Positions 1 through 8,295 of a stretch of 64,000 nucleotides of DNA are shown piece by piece. The notes under the pieces were generated by a model. That model searched no databases. It was not told the origin of the DNA and was given only the letters and a program-made list of their open reading frames with translations. This DNA comes from Phycicoccus sp. Soil748 (GTDB lineage: Bacteria > Actinomycetota > Actinomycetes > Actinomycetales > Dermatophilaceae): contig NZ_LMSC01000007.1 in assembly GCF_001428025.1 (NCBI RefSeq), positions 552,448 through 616,447 on the forward strand, in the 5' to 3' direction. The position numbers were made by a program, and so were the translations under genes. Each line of letters opens with the position of its first letter. Position 1 is the stretch's first letter.

Positions 1-276
1 GGTCACGACGTAGGCGCCGCGCGCGGTCGCGAGGCCGGCCGAGATGGCGGCCTGGTGGCCGGCGTTGGCGCGCAGCCGCACGACCCGCAGCTCCGGCCAC
101 TCGCGCAGCAGGCGCTGCAGGACGACGGGGGAGGAGTCGGTGCTGCCGTCGTCGACCGTGACGACCTCGTAGGTGGCGCCGAGGCCGTCCGCCACGGGGC
201 GCAGCCGCTGGGCGAGCAGGGGCAGCACGTCCTCCTCGTTGTACACGGGGACGACGATGCTGAGCTCGGGACGCAT
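1..276 (-). CDS. glycosyltransferase family 2, N-terminal part (runs off the left edge)
   Basis: The first 92 codons of a GT-A fold glycosyltransferase are present; the C-terminus lies outside the window. The N-terminus reads MRPELSIVVPVYNEEDVLP, the usual start of family 2 enzymes, followed near residue 40 by VTVDDGSTDSS, the nucleotide-sugar binding DDGS motif, and then NAGHQAAISAGL. This pattern resembles polyprenol-phosphate sugar transferases of the DPM1/GtrB group, which transfer a sugar from a nucleotide donor to a lipid carrier at the membrane. The C-terminal membrane helices that would confirm this are not visible, so the substrate is open. The gene is divergent from the nadD operon. 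Confidence 0.85.
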   Translation of the reverse strand, partial: MRPELSIVVPVYNEEDVLPLLAQRLRPVADGLGATYEVVTVDDGSTDSSPVVLQRLLREWPELRVVRLRANAGHQAAISAGLATARGAYVVT

Positions 277-342
277 GGGGCCAAGACTAGGCCGTGCGCC
301 TGTGCCGGAGGTGTGGAGCGGAGAGGGGTCCCGCGAACGGGT

Positions 343-377
343 GAGGGCCCGTCGAAGTATGAGTTCGACGGGCCCTC
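343..377. terminator. perfect 14-bp inverted repeat with 7-base loop
   Basis: The arms GAGGGCCCGTCGAA and TTCGACGGGCCCTC are exact complements around a 7-base loop. The stem is strong enough to be a terminator but has no T-run and sits between two divergent genes, where no annotated transcript would need to end. It may end an unrecognised RNA or be a protein-binding dyad. Confidence 0.5.
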
Positions 378-858
378 TCGGTGCTCCTCCGTGCCGGCGG
401 ACCGGCGGTGGAGGGGTACCGGGTGTGGGTCCGGCCACCGCCGGAGCGGGGGTGGTGCCCACAGGTGCAGCTCTGGTGCCGGCGAACCGGCGCCCTCCCT
501 GCCCCTGGTCGACCGCGCACTCACCCGTTGGACGAGGTCGTGCCCACTGCGACGGTGGCTCCCCGGGAGCCGGCGGACCGGTGCCCGGGTCGTTGCGATC
601 TGGTCAGTGGTCTCGGTGTTCCTCCGCGGCGTCGCCCGCGGACCCGGGGCCCGGAGGCCGTCAGGACCCCAGCCGGGCGAGCCCGGTCGGGGCGGTCCAC
701 CGTTATCCGGCTGACCTGTACTCCAGTTCTCGGGCCGGTCCGGGTCTCCCCGTACCAAGCCCTCCGAACCGGAGTGCGTGAGAGATGTCTAGCGACTGGA
801 TCGGTTGCGCCGCAAGGGTTTCGGAAAACCCGTCTTCGTCCACCGGTTGCCCACACCG

Positions 859-912
859 TTGTCCACATGGCCCCCTGCTCAAAGACCGGGTTGTGCACAC
901 CCCTGTGCACAA
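859..912. promoter_or_regulatory. cluster of DnaA-box-like nonamers
   Basis: TTGTCCACA, the exact actinobacterial DnaA box, lies at 859-867. TTGTGCACA lies at 891-899 and its reverse complement at 904-912, so the last two form an inverted pair. They are just upstream of the -10 hexamer of the nadD operon. DnaA binding here is inference from the consensus. Confidence 0.45.
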
Positions 913-958
913 CATCCGTGGAGGAACTCACGGGCTGGCGACCGGTAGGCTGGGGCCC

Positions 959-1165
959 ATGACGTCGTCTCTGTCCAACCTGTTCGCCGTTGCCGAGGAG
1001 CAGACCCGCGAGCTGCCCATGCCTCCCCAGGCGTTCGGGGCGCTGGCGTTCATCGGCTTCCTCGCGCTGCTCGGGGTCCTGTGGGGGTTCCGCAACACCG
1101 CCCAGAAGCTCGCCGGGCCGGCCCACCACGGCGACCACGCGGGTCACCAGGGCGGCCACCACTGA
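959..1165 (+). CDS. small membrane protein upstream of nadD
   Basis: A 68-residue protein of unknown function with one membrane helix (about residues 26-45, [19 protein letters not shown]) and a histidine-rich tail ([16 protein letters not shown]) that could bind metal. TAGGCT at 946-951 lies 7 bases before the ATG, so the mRNA probably starts at the A of the ATG (leaderless), which fixes the start. The stop is 2 bases before the nadD start, so it should be the first gene of the nadD-rsfS-phosphatase operon. I recall small hypothetical genes at this place in other Actinobacteria, but no function is known to me. Confidence 0.75.
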   Translation: MTSSLSNLFAVAEEQTRELPMPPQAFGALAFIGFLALLGVLWGFRNTAQKLAGPAHHGDHAGHQGGHH

Positions 1166-1167
1166 GC

Positions 1168-1776
1168 ATGCGTCTCGGGGTGATGGGCGGGACGTTCGAC
1201 CCGATCCACCACGGCCACCTCGTGGCCGCCTCCGAGGTGCAGGCCCTCTTCGGGCTCGACGAGGTCGTCTTCGTCCCCACGGGCCAGCCGTGGCAGAAGG
1301 ACACCCGCGAGGTCAGCCCCGCGGAGGACCGTTACCTCATGACGGTCGTCGCGACGGCGTCCAACCCCCGGTTCACCGTCAGCCGCGTCGACATCGACCG
1401 GCCGGGGCCGACCTACACGATCGACACCCTGCGCGACCTGCACGCCCAGCGTCCCGATGACGAGCTGTTCTTCATCACGGGCGCCGATGCGCTCGCGCAG
1501 ATCCTGTCGTGGAAGGACGCCGACGAGCTCTTCGAGCTGGCGCACTTCATCGGCGTCACCCGCCCCGGGTACGTCCTGTCCGAGTCCGGCCTGCCGGCCG
1601 ACCGGGTCACCCTCCAGGAGGTGCCCGCCATGGCCATCAGCTCGACGGACTGCCGTGCGCGGGTCGAGCGTTCCGAGCCGGTCTGGTACCTCGTGCCCGA
1701 CGGCGTCGTCCAGTACATCAACAAATACCGCCTGTACGCGGCCGGCACCCCCGCCGCCGCGACGGCACGAACGTAG
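1168..1776 (+). CDS. nadD: nicotinate-mononucleotide adenylyltransferase
   Basis: Transfers AMP from ATP to nicotinate mononucleotide to give deamido-NAD in cytoplasmic NAD biosynthesis. The protein is 202 residues, normal for the family. The nucleotidyltransferase signature [11 protein letters not shown] is at residues 7-17 (T/HxGH motif), and the C-terminal ISSTDCR matches the conserved ISSTxxR motif of NadD. ATG 1168 gives the family N-terminus [12 protein letters not shown]; an internal ATG six codons in would cut into the first strand. It lies 2 bases after the small membrane protein, and its stop overlaps the ribosome-binding site of rsfS, so the genes are cotranscribed. Confidence 0.95.
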   Translation: MRLGVMGGTFDPIHHGHLVAASEVQALFGLDEVVFVPTGQPWQKDTREVSPAEDRYLMTVVATASNPRFTVSRVDIDRPGPTYTIDTLRDLHAQRPDDELFFITGADALAQILSWKDADELFELAHFIGVTRPGYVLSESGLPADRVTLQEVPAMAISSTDCRARVERSEPVWYLVPDGVVQYINKYRLYAAGTPAAATART

Positions 1777-1783
1777 GAGTGCA

Positions 1784-2158
1784 GTGCCTGCCACCGAACG
1801 ATCCCTCGAGCTGGCCAAGACGGCCGCCGTCGCCGCCGACGACAAGCTCGCGACCACCATCGCCGGCATCGACGTCAGCGAGCAGCTCGCCCTCACCGAC
1901 GTCTTCGTCATCGTCTCCGCGGGCACCGACCGCCAGGTCGGCGCCATCGTCGACGAGGTCGAGGACAAGCTCCGCGAGAAGGGCGCCAAGCCGATCCGCC
2001 GCGAGGGCGAGCGTGACGGCCGCTGGGTCCTGCTCGACTTCGGCGACATCGTCGTCCACGTCCAGCACGACGAGGAGCGTGACTTCTACGAGCTCGAGCG
2101 GCTCTGGAAGGACTGCCCCGAGATCGACCTGGGCGTGCCCAAGCGCCGCGACGCGTGA
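1784..2158 (+). CDS. rsfS: ribosomal silencing factor RsfS
   Basis: RsfS binds protein uL14 of the 50S subunit and blocks joining of the 30S subunit when nutrients are short. The 124-residue protein has the Iojap/RsfS pattern throughout: ALTDVFVIVSAGTDRQVGAIV in the centre, then RWVLLDFGDIVVHVQHDEERDFYELERLW. The start is GTG 1784, preceded by AGGAG at 1775-1779 overlapping the nadD stop. The nadD-rsfS order is conserved in many bacteria. Its stop overlaps the next start by 4 bases (GTGA), indicating translational coupling. Confidence 0.95.
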   Translation: MPATERSLELAKTAAVAADDKLATTIAGIDVSEQLALTDVFVIVSAGTDRQVGAIVDEVEDKLREKGAKPIRREGERDGRWVLLDFGDIVVHVQHDEERDFYELERLWKDCPEIDLGVPKRRDA

Positions 2159-2796
2159 GCGGGGAGGGCGCGCAGGCGGCGTCCACCGGGCGGCGCCGCG
2201 TGGTGCTGCTCCGGCACGGCCAGACCGGCCACAACGCCGCCGGCATCTGGCAGGGACAGCTCGACAGCGACCTGTCCGACCTCGGGCGTGAGCAGGCCCG
2301 GATCGCGGGGAAGGCCCTGGCCGACCTCGGACCCGTGGTCGTGGTCGCCTCCGACCTCACCCGTGCCGCCCACACCGGCGCGGAGGTCGCCTCGGCTGCC
2401 GGTGTCGAGCTCACGCTCGACCCCCGGTGGCGCGAGATCAACGTCGGTCGCTGGGAGGGCCTGACCGCCGAGGAGGTACTCACGCAGTACCCCGAGGAGC
2501 GGCAGCGGCACTTCCGCGGCGAGGACTTCCCTCGCGGTGTGGACGGTGAGTCGCTGTCGGACGTGACCGCCCGCGTGCGGGCCGCGCTGGACGACCTCCT
2601 CGGCCGCCTCGGGCCGGGGGAGACGGCCGTCGTCGCGACGCACGGCGTCACCGCCCGCGTGGTGGCGGCAGCACTCGTCGAGCTCGACGTCGCGACGGTC
2701 TGGCGGGTGCTCGGCGGGTTCGGCAACTGCCACTGGGCCGAGCTCGTGGAGGGCCCCGGCGGGTGGCGGATCGCGACCTGGAACGCCTCGGCCTGA
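2155..2796 (+). CDS. histidine phosphatase family protein (phosphoglycerate mutase-like)
   Basis: A 213-residue member of the histidine phosphatase superfamily. The catalytic RHG motif is in VLLRHGQTGHN (about residues 18-27), followed by EINVGRWEGLT, and the second catalytic histidine is in ATHGVTARV near residue 163. Family members include glucosyl-3-phosphoglycerate phosphatase and broad-specificity phosphatases, which sequence alone does not separate here. GTG 2155 overlaps the rsfS stop by 4 bases. Position directly after nadD-rsfS and before tRNA-Ala is common in Micrococcales. Confidence 0.88.
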   Translation: MSGEGAQAASTGRRRVVLLRHGQTGHNAAGIWQGQLDSDLSDLGREQARIAGKALADLGPVVVVASDLTRAAHTGAEVASAAGVELTLDPRWREINVGRWEGLTAEEVLTQYPEERQRHFRGEDFPRGVDGESLSDVTARVRAALDDLLGRLGPGETAVVATHGVTARVVAAALVELDVATVWRVLGGFGNCHWAELVEGPGGWRIATWNASA

Positions 2797-2895
2797 GGCC
2801 GCGGGAGCAGCGGCAGCACCCGATTTGGTGAAACGGGTGGGTCACTGGGTAAACTTCCGCAGTCGCCTCCGGGGGACACCCCCTCGGGGAGACTC

Positions 2896-2968
2896 GGGGC
2901 TGTGGCGCAGTTGGTAGCGCACTTCCATGGCATGGAAGGGGTCAGGGGTTCGAATCCCCTCAGCTCCA
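2896..2968 (+). tRNA. tRNA-Ala (anticodon GGC)
   Basis: A 73-base cloverleaf folds: acceptor GGGGCTG pairs with CAGCTCC, anticodon stem CTTCC/GGAAG encloses loop ATGGCAT with anticodon GGC, and the T arm is GGGGT-TCGAATC-CCC-like. The discriminator base is A. CCA is not encoded. It reads GCC, the dominant alanine codon of this genome. A strong hairpin follows immediately. Confidence 0.97.
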
Positions 2969-2969
2969 C

Positions 2970-3018
2970 AACGCGAAGAAGGACCGGACACGCTTTACGT
3001 CCGGTCCTTCTTCGCGTT
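2970..3018 (+). terminator. terminator of tRNA-Ala, perfect 20-bp stem
   Basis: Arms at 2970-2989 and 2999-3018 are exact complements over 20 bases (left arm begins AACGCGAAGAAGG) around a 9-base loop. It starts 2 bases after the tRNA, as expected for a terminator of the tRNA or of the whole nadD operon. The right arm ends in TT followed by C, so the T-run is weak. Confidence 0.8.
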
Positions 3019-3085
3019 CTCGGATGTGTATGGGGGGATTCGGGAGGAGCGCCTCCCCGGCGCGCAGCGCCCCGCGGCCGACGGG

Positions 3086-3100
3086 TCCCCTCAGCTCCAC
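3086..3100 (+). repeat. 15-base direct repeat of the tRNA-Ala 3' end
   Basis: TCCCCTCAGCTCCAC occurs inside the tRNA 3' end (2955-2969) and again here, 131 bases downstream. A repeated tRNA 3' end is what integration of a mobile element at a tRNA leaves behind (attL/attR), but the interval holds only the terminator and no integrase, so an emptied site or a small duplication is equally possible. Confidence 0.45.
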
Positions 3101-3187
3101 CGGCGAGCACCGCGCGGAGCGGCCGCGGTTGTCCGCGAGGAGCGGCGGCGGTTGTTTGCTGGAGACCAGCCCGGGTAGCAGCCACCC

Positions 3188-3805
3188 ATGACGACCGACC
3201 TGCCGCTCAAGGCCCTGGCGATCACCTGCAGCCTGAAGCCGTCGCCCGCCCCGTCGAGCAGCGACCTGCTGACCCAGCAGCTGCTCGACGCCATGGCGGG
3301 CCACGGAGTCCAGACCGAGCTCGTGCGGGCGGTGGACCACGACATCCGGCCGGGTGTGGAGGCCGACATGGGCGACGGCGACGCGTGGCCGGCCCTGCGC
3401 GAGAAGCTGCTCGCGGCCGACATCCTCGTCCTGGCCACGCCGACGTGGTTGGGACAGCACTCCAGCGTCGCCCAGCGGGTGCTCGAGCGCCTTGACGCCG
3501 AGCTGTCCGACACCAACGACGACGGGCAGCCGCGGACCTACGGCAAGGTCGCGGCCGCCGTGGTGGTGGGCAACGAGGACGGCGCCCACCACATCAGCGC
3601 GGTCCTCTTCCAGGCGCTCAACGACGTCGGGTTCACCATCCCGGCCGGTGGGGTGACCTACTGGAACGGTGAGGCGATGCAGGGCACCGACTACAACGAC
3701 CTCGAGAAGACCCCGGAGTCGACGGCCTCGACCACGGCGACGCTGGCGGCCAACACGGCGCACCTCGCGCGCCTGCTCCGCGACGCGGCATACCCGCCTG
3801 CCTGA
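3188..3805 (+). CDS. flavodoxin-fold NAD(P)H-dependent FMN reductase family protein
   Basis: A 205-residue flavodoxin-like protein. The first strand and phosphate-binding loop are ALAITCSLKPSPAPSSSDLLTQ (about residues 10-31), followed by ADILVLATPTWLGQHSSVAQRVLERLD, the second FMN-contacting segment, and VVVGNEDGAHHISAVLFQALNDVGFTIPAGG, which closes the isoalloxazine site. Members use NAD(P)H to reduce quinones, azo compounds or metal complexes; the physiological substrate cannot be told. It stands alone downstream of tRNA-Ala, and no clear ribosome-binding site precedes the ATG. Confidence 0.82.
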   Translation: MTTDLPLKALAITCSLKPSPAPSSSDLLTQQLLDAMAGHGVQTELVRAVDHDIRPGVEADMGDGDAWPALREKLLAADILVLATPTWLGQHSSVAQRVLERLDAELSDTNDDGQPRTYGKVAAAVVVGNEDGAHHISAVLFQALNDVGFTIPAGGVTYWNGEAMQGTDYNDLEKTPESTASTTATLAANTAHLARLLRDAAYPPA

Positions 3806-3895
3806 GTGGGCACCGTCCCGTTGCGCCCAGCGCCGGGCGTGCCAGAGTGGGCCGGCGGGTATGCCGCTCCACCCACGTCGTCGAAGGAGCCCTGA

Positions 3896-5485
3896 GTGAT
3901 CAACGCGGATGCCGTCGTCGTCGGCGCGGGACCGAACGGGCTCGTAGCCGCCAACGCCCTTGCGGACGCCGGATGGGACGTCGTCCTCGTCGAGGCCAAC
4001 GACGAGGTCGGGGGCGCCGTGCGCAGCGCGGAGGTGACGGCGCCCGGCTACGTCAGCGACCTGTTCAGCGCGTTCTACCCCCTGGCCGCGGCGAGCCCGA
4101 TCATCCGGGACCTCCACCTCGAGGAGCACGGCCTCGTGTGGCGCCGGGCCCCGCACGTGCTCGCCCACGCGCTCGAGGACGGCAGCGCCGCGGTGCTCTG
4201 CTCACGGGCCGAGGACACCGCCGAGGGGCTCGAGGCGCAGGCCGCCGGGGACGGCGACGCCTGGCTCGAGCTGGTCGCCGGCTGGGACCGCGTGCGCGAC
4301 CCGCTGCTCGACGCCCTGTTCACGCCGTTCCCGCCGGTCACCTCGGGCGCCCGGATGCTGCGCCGGCTCGGCGCCGCGGGCACGCTCGACTTCGCCCGCC
4401 TCGGCGTGATGCCCGTCCGCCGGCTCGGTGAGGAGCGGTTCTCCGGCCGCGCGCCGGGGCTGCTGCTCACGGGCAACGCCATGCACTCAGACCTGGCGCC
4501 CGACGCCGCGGGCAGCGCGTTGTTCGGCTGGCTGCTGTGCATGCTCGGTCAGGACGTGGGCTTCCCGGTGCCCGAGGGAGGCGCAGGAGAGCTCGCAGCG
4601 GCCCTGCGGCGACGGGCCGAGAGCCTCGGCGTGCGCGTGCTCACCGGCACCCCGGTCACCACCGTGACCACCGCTGCCGGCCGGGCCACCGGGGTCCGGC
4701 TCGCCGACGGCACCGAGGTGCGCGCCCGCCGCGGGGTCCTTGCGGACGTCCCCGCCCCGGCGCTGTACGAGAAGCTCCTCGCCGACCACCCGCTGCCGCG
4801 ACGGCTGCGCCGGGACATCGGCAGGTTCCAGTGGGACAACGCCACGATCAAGGTCAACTGGGCGCTCGACCGCCCGGTCCCGTGGACGGCGCCCGGGGCC
4901 CACGGCGCCGGCACGGTGCACCTCGGCGTCGACCAGGACGGGTTCGTCGGCTTCTCCGCCGACCTCACCGTGGGGCGGGTCCCGCAGCGGCCGTTCATGC
5001 TGTTCGGCCAGATGACCACCTCCGACCCCACGCGCTCGCCCGCGGGCACCGAGTCCGCGTGGGCCTACACCCACGTGCCGCACGGCATCGACTGGAGCGG
5101 CCAGCAGCTGGCCGACCACGTCGACCGCATCGAGTCTGCGGTCGAACGCGTCGCCCCCGGCTTCCGCGACAGCGCCGTGGCGCGACACGTGCAGTCGCCG
5201 AGCGACCTCGAGTCGGAGAACCCGAGCCTGGTCGGCGGGGCGATCAACGCCGGTACGTCCGGGCTGCACCAGCAACTCGTGCTCCGTCCCACTCCCGGCC
5301 TGGGCCGGCCTGAGACCCCTGTGCCCGGGCTCTACCTCGCCAGCGCCTCGGCCCACCCGGGCGGTGGCGTCCATGGGGCCTGCGGGTGGAACGCCGCGCG
5401 CGCGGCGATCGGGGCGAACGGCGCCACCGGGGGCGTGCGCCGGGCACTCACCCGTACGGCGTGGGCCCGGCTCCTCAAGGACTGA
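3896..5485 (+). CDS. NAD(P)/FAD-dependent oxidoreductase (phytoene desaturase / PYROXD2-like)
   Basis: A 529-residue flavoprotein. A Rossmann FAD-binding motif lies at the N-terminus (VVVGAGPNGLVAANALADAG, then VEANDEVGGAVRS), and the C-terminus has GLYLASASAHPGGGVHGACG, which closes the FAD site in phytoene desaturase and PYROXD2-like proteins. Substrates in this family range from carotenoids to unknown lipids; no carotenoid genes are nearby, so I do not name one. GTG 3896 is preceded by GAAGGAG at 3883-3889. A 12-bp inverted repeat (3787-3798 and 3854-3865) with GGCATACC/GGTATGCC brackets the gap to the preceding gene. Confidence 0.82.
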   Translation: MINADAVVVGAGPNGLVAANALADAGWDVVLVEANDEVGGAVRSAEVTAPGYVSDLFSAFYPLAAASPIIRDLHLEEHGLVWRRAPHVLAHALEDGSAAVLCSRAEDTAEGLEAQAAGDGDAWLELVAGWDRVRDPLLDALFTPFPPVTSGARMLRRLGAAGTLDFARLGVMPVRRLGEERFSGRAPGLLLTGNAMHSDLAPDAAGSALFGWLLCMLGQDVGFPVPEGGAGELAAALRRRAESLGVRVLTGTPVTTVTTAAGRATGVRLADGTEVRARRGVLADVPAPALYEKLLADHPLPRRLRRDIGRFQWDNATIKVNWALDRPVPWTAPGAHGAGTVHLGVDQDGFVGFSADLTVGRVPQRPFMLFGQMTTSDPTRSPAGTESAWAYTHVPHGIDWSGQQLADHVDRIESAVERVAPGFRDSAVARHVQSPSDLESENPSLVGGAINAGTSGLHQQLVLRPTPGLGRPETPVPGLYLASASAHPGGGVHGACGWNAARAAIGANGATGGVRRALTRTAWARLLKD

Positions 5486-5539
5486 GGCGGCCGAGCCGAC
5501 CGGCTCGCCCGCCTCGAGTGGTGTGTCCGCTGGGGCCGG

Positions 5540-6031
5540 TCAGCCCTGGGCGACCCGCTCGCGGTGGCGCCCCTCGGCCAGGTAGGCGAGGCGGCGCAGC
5601 GCCTCGACGTTGCGCGGGCCGATCATGAGCTGCCGCAGGGGTTTCGGCACGAGCGTGCCTGGCCCGCGGACCGCATCCTCCTCGATGGTGACGGTGCAGC
5701 CGCTGCCCCGGGGAGTGATGGTCAGGACGACTCGCGCCTCGCCAGCCGGCCAGCCGCGCGCGGTCAGGACCAGCTCGGTGTCGGGCACCGAGCGCTCGAC
5801 GTGCGTGGTGTCGCTGATGACCACCGGCCACAGGCCGAAGGAGTGGTGGATGCGCGCGCCCTCGCCGGGCCACGAGTGGTCGACGTCGCGGACCCTGGAC
5901 GCGCCCACGACCCACGTCGCGTAGGCCCACCCGTCGGAGAGCACCTCCCACACGGCCTCGCTGGGCGCGTCGACCTCGCGGGTCACGGTCACCACGCCGT
6001 CGTGGGCGCTCTGGCTGGTCTGCTCGTCCAT
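5540..6031 (-). CDS. SRPBCC family protein
   Basis: A 163-residue member of the START/Bet v1-like superfamily: VTVTREVDAPSEAVWEVLSDGWAYATWVVGASRVR at the N-terminus gives the first strand and the two helices that frame a hydrophobic ligand pocket, and a C-terminal helix follows. It begins 1 base after the SDR gene stops, so it is the last gene of the ADH-SDR-SRPBCC operon and may bind a lipid-like compound made or consumed by the two oxidoreductases. Ligand unknown. Confidence 0.8.
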   Translation of the reverse strand: MDEQTSQSAHDGVVTVTREVDAPSEAVWEVLSDGWAYATWVVGASRVRDVDHSWPGEGARIHHSFGLWPVVISDTTHVERSVPDTELVLTARGWPAGEARVVLTITPRGSGCTVTIEEDAVRGPGTLVPKPLRQLMIGPRNVEALRRLAYLAEGRHRERVAQG

Positions 6032-6032
6032 G

Positions 6033-7010
6033 TCAGGTCCTTCGTTTCGTGGTGCTGCGGATGGCGCTGGAGGCCAGGCCGGCCCCGGCGGCGGCGAGAC
6101 CGGCCCCGGCGGCCAACGGCCGCAACCAGTGTCGTCCCCATCGCCCGTGCACCGCCTCGCCCGCGGGGGTCGGGGCGAGGACGTTGCCGGGGGAGTCGAC
6201 GGCCTCGTCGCGGGACAGGCCGCCCGCCTTCATCAAGGGCGTCACGAGGACGTCGAAGACCGCCGGCAGCAGCCGGAACCCGGCCACGACGACCTGGTTG
6301 GCGATGCCGACCGAGGTCTCCCGGCGCGGACGCCACAGCGCCTCCACGACCGCCCGGGCCACCTTCTCCGGGGGGTCGACCGGGGGCGGGGGACGGCCGT
6401 GGCGCTTGAGGTAGGTGCCTGCCTGGAGGTAGACAGGGGTGTCGACGCCGCCCGGCCAGATGAGGCTGACCTCGGTGCCCGGGGTGCTCCGTGCCTCGAT
6501 CTGCAGGGTGCGCACGAGCCCGTGCACGCCCCACTTGGGGGTGACGTAGGAGCTCATGTAGGGCGTGCTGATCTTGCCCAGCAGGGAGCCGAGCACGACG
6601 AGGCTGCCGCCACCCGAGGCCGCGAACGAGGCCAGCGCGCAGCGGGCGACGTTCGCGGTGCCGCCCAGGGTCGTCAGGACCGCCTGGTCGAACACCTCGG
6701 GCGGCACGTCCTCGAAGCGCCCGTAGGCGAGTGCGGCGGCCGAGTGCACGACCCCGTCGAGGGCGCCGAGCTGTCGCTCGGCCTCCTCGAAGGCCGCCTC
6801 GACCGAGGCGCGGTCGCTGACGTCGGCGACGACGACGACGGCCTGCGCACCGCGCGCCTCGCACATCGCCTGCACGTCGGCCAGCGCCTGCGCCGACCGG
6901 GAGAGCAGAGCCACGGCGGCACCCTCCTCGGCCAGCATCAGGGCGGTCGCGCGCCCGATACCGCTGGATGCCCCCGTGACCAGGACCGTCCTGCCGGTGG
7001 ACTCCGTCAC
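6033..7010 (-). CDS. short-chain dehydrogenase/reductase with C-terminal membrane-like tail
   Basis: A 325-residue SDR. The nucleotide-binding TGASSGIGRATAL is at residues 10-22, and the catalytic set is seen as a serine in VLGSLLGK and the YxxxK in SSYVTPKWGVHGL. The C-terminal extension beyond the 240-260 residue core holds a hydrophobic stretch (LRPLAAGAGLAAAGAGLASS) that may anchor it to the membrane. The start is GTG 7010, which overlaps the upstream ADH stop by 4 bases (GTGA), so the two are coupled. Reaction likely NAD(P)H-linked carbonyl reduction; substrate unknown. Confidence 0.85.
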   Translation of the reverse strand: MTESTGRTVLVTGASSGIGRATALMLAEEGAAVALLSRSAQALADVQAMCEARGAQAVVVVADVSDRASVEAAFEEAERQLGALDGVVHSAAALAYGRFEDVPPEVFDQAVLTTLGGTANVARCALASFAASGGGSLVVLGSLLGKISTPYMSSYVTPKWGVHGLVRTLQIEARSTPGTEVSLIWPGGVDTPVYLQAGTYLKRHGRPPPPVDPPEKVARAVVEALWRPRRETSVGIANQVVVAGFRLLPAVFDVLVTPLMKAGGLSRDEAVDSPGNVLAPTPAGEAVHGRWGRHWLRPLAAGAGLAAAGAGLASSAIRSTTKRRT

Positions 7011-8191
7011 GGCTGCAGGATCACCTTCACGCAGCCGTCCTCCTTGGCCTGGAACATCTCGTAGCCACGGGGAGCCTCGTCCAGCGGGAGCAGGTGCGTC
7101 GCCAGGTCCTCGGTGCCGAGCGGGTCCGCCGGGTCGAGCACCAGCGGCAGGATCTCGTCGACCCAGCGCTTCACGTGGCACTGGCCCATGCGCATGGTGA
7201 TGCCGCGGTCGAACATCTCCATCATCGGCATCGGGTCCATCTCGCCACCGTAGACGCCACTGACCGAGACCGTGCCGGCGCGGCGGACGGCCTTCAGGCA
7301 GGTGTTCAGAGCGTCGAGCCGGTCGATGGCCGCCCGGTCGATGAGGGGCTTGGCCAGGGCGTCGGGCAGCAACCCGACCGCGGTCTGGGCCGCCTTGGCG
7401 CCGGGGGAGCCGTGGGCCTCCATGCCCACCGCCTCGAGGACACCATCCGGTCCGCGACCACCGGTCATCTCGATCAGCGCGGAGGGCACGTCGTCGACCT
7501 CGCGCAGGTCCAGGGTCTCGATGCCGTGGCGCGCCGCGAGGGCGAGCCGCTCGGGCACGAGGTCGACCCCGATGACGCGGCCGGCGCCGAGCTGCTTGGC
7601 GATGCGGGTCGCGAACTGGCCGACGGGCCCCAGGCCGATCACGGCCAGGGTGCCCCCGGGCTCGACGTCGGCGTACTTCACACCCTGCCAGGCGGTCGGC
7701 AGGATGTCCGAGAGGTAGAGGAAGCGGGTGTCCGGCCCCTCGTCCGGCACCTTGACCGGGCCGAAATGGGCCTGCGGCACACGCAGGTACTCGGCCTGCC
7801 CGCCCGGCACCGCGCCGTACAGGCTCGTGTAGCCGAAGAGGGTCGCGCCCTTGCCCTGCTCGCGGACCTGGGTGGTCTCGCACTGGGCGTAGAAGCCGCG
7901 CTCGCACATCCAGCACGAGCCGCAGGAGATGTTGAAGGGGATGACCACGCGGTCACCGGGCTTGATGTGGGTGACCTCGGACCCGACCTCCTCGACGATG
8001 CCCATCGTCTCGTGGCCGAGGATGTCGCCCGGTGTGAGGTAGGCGCCGAGGACCTCGTAGAGGTGCAGGTCGGAGCCGCAGATGGCCGTCGACGTCACCT
8101 TGATGATCGCGTCGGTGGGTTCCTGGATCGTCGGGTCAGGGACCTCCTCGACCCGTACGTCGCGCTTGCCCTGCCACGTCAGTGCCTTCAC
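7007..8191 (-). CDS. zinc-dependent alcohol dehydrogenase (MDR superfamily)
   Basis: A 394-residue glutathione-dependent-formaldehyde-dehydrogenase-like MDR enzyme. Catalytic zinc ligands are in AICGSDLHLYE and GHETMGIVEEVGS; structural zinc cysteines are in SCGSCWMCERGFYAQC; the NAD-binding motif is GLGPVGQFATRIAKQLG. The C-terminal half is typical of the 380-400 residue subgroup. GTG 8191 is preceded by GGGAGG 8 bases upstream. First gene of a three-gene operon with SDR and SRPBCC. About 60 bases upstream a GTTT-N16-GGGCAG element (8251-8276) suggests transcription by the SigB-type sigma factor encoded at 11716. Confidence 0.88.
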   Translation of the reverse strand: MKALTWQGKRDVRVEEVPDPTIQEPTDAIIKVTSTAICGSDLHLYEVLGAYLTPGDILGHETMGIVEEVGSEVTHIKPGDRVVIPFNISCGSCWMCERGFYAQCETTQVREQGKGATLFGYTSLYGAVPGGQAEYLRVPQAHFGPVKVPDEGPDTRFLYLSDILPTAWQGVKYADVEPGGTLAVIGLGPVGQFATRIAKQLGAGRVIGVDLVPERLALAARHGIETLDLREVDDVPSALIEMTGGRGPDGVLEAVGMEAHGSPGAKAAQTAVGLLPDALAKPLIDRAAIDRLDALNTCLKAVRRAGTVSVSGVYGGEMDPMPMMEMFDRGITMRMGQCHVKRWVDEILPLVLDPADPLGTEDLATHLLPLDEAPRGYEMFQAKEDGCVKVILQP

Positions 8192-8250
8192 GTGCGGTCC
8201 TCCCTGTCGCGGCCGCACTTCGGTGGGGGCGGCCGGCGTCTGTGGAGCCC

Positions 8251-8276
8251 CTGCCCCGTGGCCGCCCGTGCCAAAC
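8251..8276 (-). promoter_or_regulatory. SigB/SigF-type promoter candidate for the ADH operon
   Basis: Reading the minus strand, GTTT (8276-8273) is followed by exactly 16 bases and GGGCAG (8256-8251), one base from the GGGTAG seen at two other promoters nearby. SigB/SigF promoters of Actinobacteria have GTTT and GGGTAT-like boxes with 14-17 spacing. It lies about 60 bases before the ADH start. Confidence 0.5.
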
Positions 8277-8295
8277 CCCCGCGCTGCGTGCCTCC

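Larger units (their letters stand above)
277..958. other. long intergenic region without a convincing gene
   Basis: About 680 bases lie between the divergent glycosyltransferase and the nadD operon. Open frames exist on both strands but have no recognisable protein motif and overlap each other, as expected in GC-rich DNA. The region holds a strong inverted repeat (343-377), a cluster of DnaA-box-like nonamers (859-912) and the -10 element of the next gene (946-951). I see no tRNA or riboswitch in it. Confidence 0.6.

Noticed and set aside
277..958. Overlapping open frames in the first intergenic region
   Set aside because: Two or more frames on both strands, no ribosome-binding sites and no recognisable motif.
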